Assembly: GCA_046540835.1 (NCBI GenBank)
Contig: JBKHEL010000018.1
Location: forward strand, 1 to 33,402
Length of the DNA: 33,402 bases
Origin: Coraliomargarita_B sp046540835
GTDB lineage: Bacteria; Verrucomicrobiota; Verrucomicrobiia; Opitutales; Coraliomargaritaceae
Reading direction: 5' to 3'
Shown here: positions 1-8,091 of the stretch, piece after piece
Numbering within the stretch: the first letter of the stretch is position 1
How the letters are laid out: each line of letters begins with the position of its first letter
Position numbers and translations under genes: made by a program
The notes under the pieces: model-generated
Databases searched by the model: none
What the model was told of the DNA's origin: nothing
What the model saw: the letters and a program-made list of their open reading frames with translations, nothing else

Positions 1-1
1 T

Positions 2-3000
2 TCGGGAAGTTACTCCGTGCGGGTGACCAACGGGGGAGGCACCGTTCCGAGCGGGTCCGCCGAGGTGACCGTGGTTCCGGAGCCACCGGAGCCCGACAAT
101 GTCGCGGCCTCGCCCCAGGGCTCGTCCCAGGTGCGCGTGAGCTGGGATCCCGCTGAGGATTTTATGGAAAGCTTTACCATCGAGCGTGCCGAGAGCGCAA
201 CCGGCCCCTGGACCGTGGTGGGCACGACCGACGGGGACACCAGCAGCTACAACGACACCGGCCTCGATCCGCTGACCACCTACCACTACCGGGTGCGGGC
301 CGAAAATCAGTTCTGGGATGGACCTTTCAGCACTGCCGTGGACGCCACCACCGAAGCGGTGCCCGGCGCGGGGTGGACCTACGGCATGGACATCACCCTG
401 GATGGGTATCAGGGGGCGTCGACTCTGGAGAATTTTCCGGTGCTGGTGCGTTTCGATGAAAGCCAGTCCGGATTTTCCTTTGCCGACTTCGCCGACGCGC
501 AGGGCGGGGATCTCCGCTTCGTCAACGGCGCGGGTGACCGCGAGCTGGCCTACGAAATCGATACCTGGGATGACAACGGCGAAGCCGCCGTCTGGGTGCT
601 GGTGCCGAGCCTTTCCGGCACCGCCACCACCATCAAAGCACTCTGGGGCAATCCCGACGCCACCGATGCACCCATCTACACCAGCAACGGCACCGTGTGG
701 GAAGGCAACTACCGCGCCGTTTGGCATTTGACCGAGGACGAGAACGACCGGATTGACAGCACCCGCTTCAACCACCACGCCAGCCCGATCGGTCCCATGG
801 CGGTCCAGCCCGGGGTGGTGGGGAATTCCGCGCGCTTCGACGGCTCCGACGGCGATACCGCCCTGCAGGTCGGCGATGACCTGCCCGACACGCTCCGCTT
901 CACCAACGGCTTTACCCTGGAGGGCTGGATCCGCATCGACACCGGCGCGGACAGTCAGAAACGCTTCCTCTACGCGGCCGGAGATCCCTATTGGGACGGC
1001 GGGGGCTATCGGGCGGATTTCAACACCGAGCGCCACCGTGTCAGCATCGGCACCGAGATCGGGGTCGACCAGGGCGGTGCCCGGCAGACGCATGACGCAA
1101 CCCTTGATGGCGGAAGCGTTCCGGAAGACCAGTGGCTCCACCTCGCGGTAACTTGGGACGGTAGCACCATCACCACCTATGTGGATGGCCAGTCGATCCT
1201 GAGCGAACCCTTCGCGCACAGCATCGACTATCCCCAGGGCCCCTATTCGGCCCTCGTGCTGGGTGCAGGCATTTGGGGGGATAACGACAACCTGAACCGC
1301 TCTCTGGCGGGCAATCTCGACGAAATGCGCATCAGCGACGGCACTTTCTCCGCCGACTGGATCCAGGCGGTCTATCGCAACATCGCCGAGACCGACCAAT
1401 TCCTCACCCGGGGGCCGGCCGAGACCACTGCCCCCCCGCCGGCGATCGAAGAGCAGCCGCAGGGACTGAATATCAACGTCAATGACCCCGCGAGCTTTAC
1501 GGTGGTGGCGAGCAGCGACGACCCGATCAGCTACCAGTGGCAAAAAGATGGGGCGGATATCGCCGGGGCGACGGCGGCGACCTTCAGCATCACCGCCGCC
1601 GGGGTGTCGGACAGCGGTGCTTACCGGGTGGCGGTGAGCAATGTCAATGGCACCAGCCTCAGCGCGGAGGCACAACTGGTCGTCAACGGCACCGTGCCCG
1701 GCGTGAGCGAATGGCCCACGGCCTCCAGCATCGAATTCGGTGAAACCCTGGCCGATGCCACCCTCACCGGCGGCACGGCGGACACGGCGGGCACCTTCGC
1801 CTTTGCCGATCCAGCCCTCGCGCCCGAGGTGGGCACCGCCGATCAAACGGTGGTGTTCACTCCAGATGACGACTTCACCTACGAGACGGTGAGCGGCCCC
1901 GTTTCGGTGACCGTGGATCCGGCGACCGCCACGGTCACGCTTTCGGATACGACCGTGACCTACAACGCTCAGCCGCAAAGCCCGACCGTGACCACCGATC
2001 CCGAGGGACTGGACGTGGATATCACCTATGACGGAAGTTCCACCGAGCCGACGGCCGCAGGCAGCTACGCGGTCGAGGTGAACGTGACCGATCCGAATGC
2101 CGACGGCAGCACCACCGGCACCTTCACCATCGAACCCGCTCCGATTACCGCGCAAGCCGACGATGTCGCCAAATTCGAGGGCGATCCCGATCCGTCCCTG
2201 ACCTGGACGATCACTTCCGGAGAGCTTTTCGGCGCGGATGCCCTCACCGGCGATCTCAGTCGGGACACCGGGGAAACGGTGGGCTCCTACGCGATTAACC
2301 AAGGCACCCTGGAAGCTCCGGTGAACTATACGCTCACCTTCCAAAGCGGGCTTTTCAGCATCCTCGAAGCCGGAGACGCTCCCTGGGTTCTGCAGTCCGA
2401 TTTTGAGGAACTGACGCCGGGGAATCTGCACGGACAGGATGGATGGAGCGGGGAAGACAAAAGCACCATTGAAGTGGTGACCGATCCCGAGGACGAAAGC
2501 AACCAGGTGTTCCGTTTCGGGCCGCAGTCCAACGATCAGATTGAGCGGGATCTGTCCACGCCGATCCAGACCGGTGAGGTGGCCACCCTGTTTTTCCGGG
2601 TGTATGTGCCGTCCGGCACCTCCCGGATCGATCAGCAGACCCGTTTCCTTGATCCGAGCGATAATTATCCCATCCGTCTCAAATGGGACACAGATCCTTC
2701 AGAGCCTTTGTTGTGGCTGTTCGACGCGGGCATGGGTGGCGCTTCAAAACAACAGGTCGATCAGGCGATTGCCCGTGACACCTGGTATGATTTCTGGGTG
2801 GTCATCGATAATGCGAACGGGCTCTACCGCCTCTATATCCAGGGCGATGCCTTCGAGAATCAGACCCTCGTCACATCGGGGAATCTGGATGACACAAATC
2901 CCGACTCCCATCCTTTCAACCCTGCGGTGATCGACAAACTGTTCTTCATCGGCTGGAGCGCGGCCCCCATGCTCTACGACGACTTCTATCTCGCCCACGG

Positions 3001-3478
3001 CGGGGAAAACCTCAGCAACCCAATCGCGGTGATCCCGCCGGGCGAGACCTTCGACAGCTGGATCGACAGTTACTCCGAGCTGGATTCCTCGGAGCGGGAC
3101 CCCCTCGACACACCGGCTGGCGATGGCATCCCCAACGCGCTCAAATACGCCTTCGGCCTCAATCCGCTGGAGTCCTCAGCCGGGCTGCGGGCATCCGCGA
3201 CGGAACCGGGGCTCCCGGTCCTTCACGCCAAGGATGCCGAGGCCCCGGAAAGTCCCGTGGCCCTTCGCTACCGGCGCGATACCGGTCTAAGCGGGGTGGT
3301 TTATCAACCGCAGTGGTCTGTCGATTTAAGCCCGGGCAGTTGGCAAACGGACTCCATGCACGAAACGGTGCTGTCGACCGACGGCGATGTCGAATGGATC
3401 GAGGTCGACTTCACCGACCCGCCCGCCTCCACCTCGGTATTCTTCCGCTTAAATGTCCTGATAGACGACAACCCCTGA
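2..3478 (+). CDS. Large secreted multidomain protein with FnIII, DUF2341, LamG, Ig and MBG modules (5' end missing)
   Basis: The reading frame is open at the left edge, so the true start and any signal peptide lie outside the window; about 1158 residues are visible. Counting from the GTG at 17, the modules are: the tail of an Ig-like domain (motif SGSYSVRVTN), a fibronectin type III domain (about 22-115), DUF2341 (about 118-240, ending KALWGNPDA), a LamG/concanavalin-like domain (about 265-465), an Ig-like domain (about 475-560, with YQWQKDG and DSGAYRV), MBG-type Ig-like repeats (about 565-800), a concanavalin-like module shared with the next gene (about 815-1025), and a C-terminal module with AGDGIPNALKYAFGLNP. 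No catalytic domain is visible in this part. It is probably an exported carbohydrate-binding or adhesive protein. The domain names are family recognition by eye; the function is inferred. The next gene follows after 59 bp on the same strand. Confidence 0.85.
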   Translation, partial: SGSYSVRVTNGGGTVPSGSAEVTVVPEPPEPDNVAASPQGSSQVRVSWDPAEDFMESFTIERAESATGPWTVVGTTDGDTSSYNDTGLDPLTTYHYRVRAENQFWDGPFSTAVDATTEAVPGAGWTYGMDITLDGYQGASTLENFPVLVRFDESQSGFSFADFADAQGGDLRFVNGAGDRELAYEIDTWDDNGEAAVWVLVPSLSGTATTIKALWGNPDATDAPIYTSNGTVWEGNYRAVWHLTEDENDRIDSTRFNHHASPIGPMAVQPGVVGNSARFDGSDGDTALQVGDDLPDTLRFTNGFTLEGWIRIDTGADSQKRFLYAAGDPYWDGGGYRADFNTERHRVSIGTEIGVDQGGARQTHDATLDGGSVPEDQWLHLAVTWDGSTITTYVDGQSILSEPFAHSIDYPQGPYSALVLGAGIWGDNDNLNRSLAGNLDEMRISDGTFSADWIQAVYRNIAETDQFLTRGPAETTAPPPAIEEQPQGLNINVNDPASFTVVASSDDPISYQWQKDGADIAGATAATFSITAAGVSDSGAYRVAVSNVNGTSLSAEAQLVVNGTVPGVSEWPTASSIEFGETLADATLTGGTADTAGTFAFADPALAPEVGTADQTVVFTPDDDFTYETVSGPVSVTVDPATATVTLSDTTVTYNAQPQSPTVTTDPEGLDVDITYDGSSTEPTAAGSYAVEVNVTDPNADGSTTGTFTIEPAPITAQADDVAKFEGDPDPSLTWTITSGELFGADALTGDLSRDTGETVGSYAINQGTLEAPVNYTLTFQSGLFSILEAGDAPWVLQSDFEELTPGNLHGQDGWSGEDKSTIEVVTDPEDESNQVFRFGPQSNDQIERDLSTPIQTGEVATLFFRVYVPSGTSRIDQQTRFLDPSDNYPIRLKWDTDPSEPLLWLFDAGMGGASKQQVDQAIARDTWYDFWVVIDNANGLYRLYIQGDAFENQTLVTSGNLDDTNPDSHPFNPAVIDKLFFIGWSAAPMLYDDFYLAHGGENLSNPIAVIPPGETFDSWIDSYSELDSSERDPLDTPAGDGIPNALKYAFGLNPLESSAGLRASATEPGLPVLHAKDAEAPESPVALRYRRDTGLSGVVYQPQWSVDLSPGSWQTDSMHETVLSTDGDVEWIEVDFTDPPASTSVFFRLNVLIDDNP

Positions 3479-3537
3479 TTACGAATCGCCAGTGTAATAG
3501 GTGACAGAACCCCAATCCATCCCCAACCCCCAACCTG

Positions 3538-6500
3538 ATGACCTTTCCTGTTGACTTCTTTTCGCCCGCTTCTCTTTTCCGGTCTTGGCTGACTTGCATT
3601 CTTTTAGCCGGGTTGATGCACACCGCCCCGGCGCAGACCTGGCCCGCCGATCCGGTGGAAGTTCAACATCAGGGCTCCTCCTGGTGGTATTGGGTGCCCA
3701 CCGACGCGCCTGCGGGCGAGCCGCTGCGGGTGATTGTCAATCTGCCGGGGGCCGGAGGGGGGCTGAGCCGCCCGTCGAATCTGTTGGACGCGTTGACTTT
3801 GCGGGGCCACCACGCGGTGGTCGCGTCGGCCAGCGAGTCCTATCTCTCGCTCATCGCCACCGATCTGGTCGATTTCCTGCGGGACGATCAAGGCCTGAAC
3901 ATCAAGGACGAGATCTTCCTCACCGGCTTTTCCCGCGGCGGGCAGATGACCAGCCGGATTTTCCAGCAATTGCCCGCAGGCATTATGGGGGCCTCGCCGC
4001 AAAACCCCGGATCGGTCACCCTGCCGAGCGGCAAGCTGTATGGGAGCATTGACTCGAACCAGGGCGGCTGGACAGATGAGGAAGTCGGCCCCCGGTATAA
4101 TTCCAGTGCGCCGCCATGGATCGGCGACGAGACCGAGGTGGGGCTGGCCAGCCCGACGGTGGAGGCGGCCAAAAATATCCCCGTGCTCAATGTGATGGGG
4201 GTCAACGACAGCTCCCGCTACCCGGCCACACACTTCTTTAACATGGAGATGCAGCACACCTTCGGGCATCCCCACTTCGAGACCCTCTGGTCCAACAACG
4301 GCCATAACGTGAGTGACAAAAACCGACTGCCTATGGTCGATTTTCTGATCCGCCTGGAGGAGCACCCCGACAACACCGCGCCCACCGCCAAAATCGATGG
4401 CCCGCGCATCGTGGTGCTCAACCCGGGCACCACCCACACCCTCACCGCCACCGCCAGTGACGTGGAGGACGATGACGCCACCCTCACCTACGAATGGCGG
4501 CAGGCCAGTGTGGAGGACCATCATTCCTTCCGCGACAATGATACCTTCAGCTATGTGCCCCGCTATATCGACGGGGTGGACGGCTATCTCGCCATGCACC
4601 TCAACGCGCCCATCCAACCCGACGGGCTTTCGGACGGCTCCTCCAACAGCTTTTCTCCCCGGAAGGTGATCGACAACTCCCTGAGCTACACCTTCACCAC
4701 GCCCACCCTCGATCCGAATCACAACGAAAGCACCCCCATTTTTCTGGAGTTCAAGGCCATCGACAGCGCGGGCTTTTCCCAGACCGACTCAGTGGCGATC
4801 GTGGTCAACGGTCCGCCGCGCATTCTGGAGGGCCCGACCGACCGGCGCTCAGTGCTCTATGAGACCGAACAGCCCCTCCGCTACCGCGCCCTCGACATCA
4901 CCTCCGACAGCTTGCAATGGACGGTCGAGACCGCGCCCGACCACGGCACCCTGGCCTGGGACAGCGACAGTGGCGAATACGCCGAGTTGCGCTACACGCC
5001 GGACAACGGCTATCTCGGCCCCGACAGTTTTGTCCTGCAGGTCACCGACGAACTCGGGCTTTCCAGCGATCTGACCGTCGAGCTGACCGTTTCCGACAGT
5101 GCCATGAGCATCCCGGCGGAAATGAACGCGCTGCAGCAGCGCTCCACCGACCGGGCGGGCTCTCTGACGGACGGCTCGACCATGGAACTGAAGACCGGAC
5201 CGCACCCCAAATGGAAGGACCTGCGCTCGGCCTTTGTCCGCTTTTCGCTGGAGGGGATTGCCGGAGATTTCGTCTCTGCGGAGGCTCGCATCCACGTGAA
5301 TGAGCGCAATCAAACCGGGGCCGACACGGTCGAGGTCTATGTCATGGACGAGGCCACCTACGGCGAGGTCGACGGTCTGGCCTACGGATGGGGGATCGCC
5401 CAGCCGCTTCCGGGCAGCGAAGCGATTCTCGGCACCCTGACCGTGGATGAAACCGGGTCCTATACCCTGGATGTGACCGATGCGGTGCAGGATGCGCTGG
5501 ATGCGAATCAGCGCACCGTGACCTTGATGTATCGCAGTGATTCGGAAAACGGCCCGGTCTACGCCTCCCGCCACTGGACCGACCCGGATCTGCGTCCGCA
5601 GCTCGAGGTCGTCAGCCTGGTCGGCGACCCGGAGGCGCCCACCTTCCCGCAGCAGCCGGTGAATGCGACGGTCACCGACGGCGACCCGGCCAGCTTTTCC
5701 GCCGAGGTCTTCGGCATTCCCCTCCCGGAAATCACCTGGCAAAAAGACGGCGTGGATCTGGTCGCCGATGAACGCATCTCCGGGGTGAACAGCCCCGAGT
5801 TGCTCATCGATCCGGCCCGCCCCTCCGACGCGGGCGACTACCGGGTGAAGGCGGTCAACACCGCGGGCACCGGCTACAGCGATGCCGCCACCCTCACGGT
5901 TGATTTGATCGCCCCCACCATTACGGTGCCCCCCTCCGACATCGCCTCGGTCATCGACCGCACCGAAACCTTTACCGTGGAGGCGGAGGGCTCGGAACCG
6001 CTGTCCTACAGCTGGTCCAAAGACGGTAGCCCGATTGCCAACGCCGACGGGCCTTCTCTGGAGGTGGGGCCCCTGGGCGAAGACGATATCGGCACCTATT
6101 CCGTGACCGTCACCAACGACGCCGGATCGACCACTGCCAGTGCCGAATTGACCGTCAATCTGGACGGAAACTTCACCTACACCTATGACCTCAACGGGGG
6201 CTCCGGATCAGTCCCCGGCGGCGCGGAGGTGGCCGACGGCAGCACAGTGGGCGTTTCGTTTTCGCCCGCCCCCGGGCGCGACGGATTCGTGTTTGCCGGG
6301 TGGAAACGCGATCCGGCTCTGGCCTTCCCGGAATTTCATCCCGATGCGGCGGTGGAGTTCGTCATCGACGAGCCCACCACGCTCTACGCCCACTGGGCGC
6401 TTCCCTGGACGCCGGTGGAGGATTTTCAGGATCTGACTCCCGGCGACCTGACCGGGCAAAACGGCTGGACCGGTGCCGACTCCACCCAGGTGGTGGAGGA

Positions 6501-7458
6501 TCCAACCGATGCGAGCAATCAGGTGATGCGCTTCGCACCCGGTTCCAACGACAAAGCGGAAAAGGATCTGGACCCGGGAATCGCCGACTCCGGGGTCAGC
6601 ACCCTCTACCTGCGCATGTATGTTCCGGAGGGCGACCGCAAAGTCAATCAACAGCTTCGCCTCTCGGATAACGGCAATTTACGTCTGAAAATCGACAGCA
6701 CCTTTGATGACCAACCTGCGGACACCCTCTTGCAGCGCTTCTACACGGGTGAGAACGACAACCAGGAGATCGACCCCGTTGTCGGGCGGGATCAATGGGT
6801 GCAACTCTGGATCGTCTTCGACTACGCCCAGCAGCGGGGCGAGGTCTATCTGCAGCGGGAAAGCGATGATCAGCCGGTCTTCGCCTCTGTGCAGGAGGAC
6901 ATGGACCCGGCAAATTACTTCTTTGGCGAAAAGGCCGTCAGCACACTCGTCTTTATCGGTTGGGATAATGGCCCGGTGCTATGGGACGATATCCATGTGC
7001 TCCATGGAGCCCGACAACTCGGTGACCCGCGCCTCGGAGAGATCTCGGTGCCCACCTTGGACTTTTCTGCATGGGCCGACTCCTATGCCGACGATCTGAG
7101 CGAAGCCGAGCGGGAACCACAGGCGAATCCAGCCGGTGACGGCATACCGAATCTGCTCAAATATGCCTTGGGGCTGGACCCACGCAGCGTTGCCGACCGA
7201 TCCGCCCTGCCCCAAATGTCGCTGGAAGAAGACGGCGGGAGCACTTATCTCACCCTCCACGTCCTCCACAGTCCGGACACGACTGGAATCGATCTGGAGG
7301 CGCAGTATTCGGAAGACCTGATTAACTGGTCTGAAGGCATCGAGAATCTGGAAGTCTTGGCCAACGATCCGGACCAACTGATCGTCCGAAGCAAACACCC
7401 GATAGGGGGCGAAAAAAACCGCCAGTTTCTACGCATTCAGGTAGAAATTAACGAATAA
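3538..7458 (+). CDS. Secreted alpha/beta-hydrolase (esterase-like) fused to Ig-like and carbohydrate-binding modules
   Basis: A 1306-residue protein with an N-terminal signal peptide (hydrophobic about 15-28, likely cleavage after APA near residue 32). Residues 40-275 resemble PHB-depolymerase or feruloyl-esterase type alpha/beta hydrolases. The nucleophile elbow GFSRGG gives Ser132, and the likely partners are Asp224 (in GVNDSS) and His256 (in NNGHNV). After it come a PKD/cadherin-like region (about 280-425), a second cadherin-like domain (about 427-520), a DNRLRE/CBM96-like domain (about 525-692), two Ig-like domains (about 700-790 and 793-875), a Listeria-Bacteroides repeat (YDLNGGSGS to LYAHW, about 880-953), a concanavalin-like module shared with the previous gene (about 958-1165), and a C-terminal module with AGDGIPNLLKYALGLDP. 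The ATG at 3538 is chosen because the signal peptide starts there; there is no Shine-Dalgarno site. The substrate cannot be told; an esterified extracellular polymer is my inference. Confidence 0.88.
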   Translation: MTFPVDFFSPASLFRSWLTCILLAGLMHTAPAQTWPADPVEVQHQGSSWWYWVPTDAPAGEPLRVIVNLPGAGGGLSRPSNLLDALTLRGHHAVVASASESYLSLIATDLVDFLRDDQGLNIKDEIFLTGFSRGGQMTSRIFQQLPAGIMGASPQNPGSVTLPSGKLYGSIDSNQGGWTDEEVGPRYNSSAPPWIGDETEVGLASPTVEAAKNIPVLNVMGVNDSSRYPATHFFNMEMQHTFGHPHFETLWSNNGHNVSDKNRLPMVDFLIRLEEHPDNTAPTAKIDGPRIVVLNPGTTHTLTATASDVEDDDATLTYEWRQASVEDHHSFRDNDTFSYVPRYIDGVDGYLAMHLNAPIQPDGLSDGSSNSFSPRKVIDNSLSYTFTTPTLDPNHNESTPIFLEFKAIDSAGFSQTDSVAIVVNGPPRILEGPTDRRSVLYETEQPLRYRALDITSDSLQWTVETAPDHGTLAWDSDSGEYAELRYTPDNGYLGPDSFVLQVTDELGLSSDLTVELTVSDSAMSIPAEMNALQQRSTDRAGSLTDGSTMELKTGPHPKWKDLRSAFVRFSLEGIAGDFVSAEARIHVNERNQTGADTVEVYVMDEATYGEVDGLAYGWGIAQPLPGSEAILGTLTVDETGSYTLDVTDAVQDALDANQRTVTLMYRSDSENGPVYASRHWTDPDLRPQLEVVSLVGDPEAPTFPQQPVNATVTDGDPASFSAEVFGIPLPEITWQKDGVDLVADERISGVNSPELLIDPARPSDAGDYRVKAVNTAGTGYSDAATLTVDLIAPTITVPPSDIASVIDRTETFTVEAEGSEPLSYSWSKDGSPIANADGPSLEVGPLGEDDIGTYSVTVTNDAGSTTASAELTVNLDGNFTYTYDLNGGSGSVPGGAEVADGSTVGVSFSPAPGRDGFVFAGWKRDPALAFPEFHPDAAVEFVIDEPTTLYAHWALPWTPVEDFQDLTPGDLTGQNGWTGADSTQVVEDPTDASNQVMRFAPGSNDKAEKDLDPGIADSGVSTLYLRMYVPEGDRKVNQQLRLSDNGNLRLKIDSTFDDQPADTLLQRFYTGENDNQEIDPVVGRDQWVQLWIVFDYAQQRGEVYLQRESDDQPVFASVQEDMDPANYFFGEKAVSTLVFIGWDNGPVLWDDIHVLHGARQLGDPRLGEISVPTLDFSAWADSYADDLSEAEREPQANPAGDGIPNLLKYALGLDPRSVADRSALPQMSLEEDGGSTYLTLHVLHSPDTTGIDLEAQYSEDLINWSEGIENLEVLANDPDQLIVRSKHPIGGEKNRQFLRIQVEINE

Positions 7459-7488
7459 AGCTGGATCCAGTAATCAAAGGACATCAGT

Positions 7489-7528
7489 CAGAAGCCCCAA
7501 GTTGCCTGATAACAACTTGAGACTTCTG
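7489..7528 (+). terminator. Long stem-loop between convergent genes, possible terminator
   Basis: Bases 7489-7494 pair with 7523-7528 and 7498-7504 pair with 7513-7519. Two mismatches and one pair lie between the two stems, and the loop is 8 nt. The structure sits 31 bp past the stop of the secreted hydrolase and about 108 bp past the stop of the convergent rpsJ, where a shared terminator would be expected. There is no T-tract directly after the stem; the nearest is five T's near 7540. It could therefore be a transcript-end stabiliser rather than a classical intrinsic terminator. Confidence 0.4.
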
Positions 7529-7636
7529 GAACGTTCGCCTTTTTGGCGTATTACGAAAATCGACAACAGCCTGATGATCAACACGGGCCTCTGTCTTCCT
7601 GCCCTCTGCCCCATCGCTTTGGGTTACAGCGGGCCG

Positions 7637-7945
7637 CTAGACGTTGATCGAGATGTCAACCCCGGCAGGGAGATTGAGCTTCTTGAGCTCATCCACCGTG
7701 GCTGCGGTCGGCTCGACGATATCGATCAGCCGCTTGTGCGTGCGCACCTCAAACTGGTCCATCGACTTCTTATTCACGTGGACCGAGCGGTTTACGCTGA
7801 ACTTCTCGATTTTTGTCGGCAGCGGCACGGGCCCGGCGACGCGGGCGCCGGAGCGCTTGGCGGTTTCAACGATATCGCCAGCGGATTGGTCGATAACGCG
7901 GTAATCAAAGCCTTTCAGGCGGATGCGGATACGTGGTGCACTCAT
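7637..7945 (-). CDS. rpsJ: 30S ribosomal protein S10
   Basis: The 102-residue product has the usual S10 length and family sequence, from RIRIRLKGFDYRVID through GPVPLPTKIEKFSVNRS and FEVRTHKRLIDI to a short C-terminal strand. It is part of the 30S head and, as NusE, takes part in transcription antitermination. It lies 146 bp downstream of fusA and is the last gene of the str operon here. In most bacteria rpsJ instead opens the S10 operon with rplC behind it; here a convergent unrelated gene follows. The leader before the ATG is A-rich on the coding strand and has no Shine-Dalgarno site. Identification is secure. Confidence 0.97.
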   Translation of the reverse strand: MSAPRIRIRLKGFDYRVIDQSAGDIVETAKRSGARVAGPVPLPTKIEKFSVNRSVHVNKKSMDQFEVRTHKRLIDIVEPTAATVDELKKLNLPAGVDISINV

Positions 7946-8091
7946 GTTGTTTTATGTGGGTTTAATTTGTTGTTTTGCTTGTTAAATTTTTTTGGTTTTC
8001 GGCGCTGGCTTTACTTCAAAGGCGGCATGCATCCTGGATGATCGGTGTTCTCTCTTTTGACTGCTGTTAACTCACGGCGGCTGTCCGGCCG

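Noticed and set aside
3604..5742. Long antisense open frames (372 and 297 residues) inside the secreted hydrolase gene
   Set aside because: They mirror the strongly GC-biased third positions of a clearly real gene, have no recognisable family sequence and lack plausible start regions.
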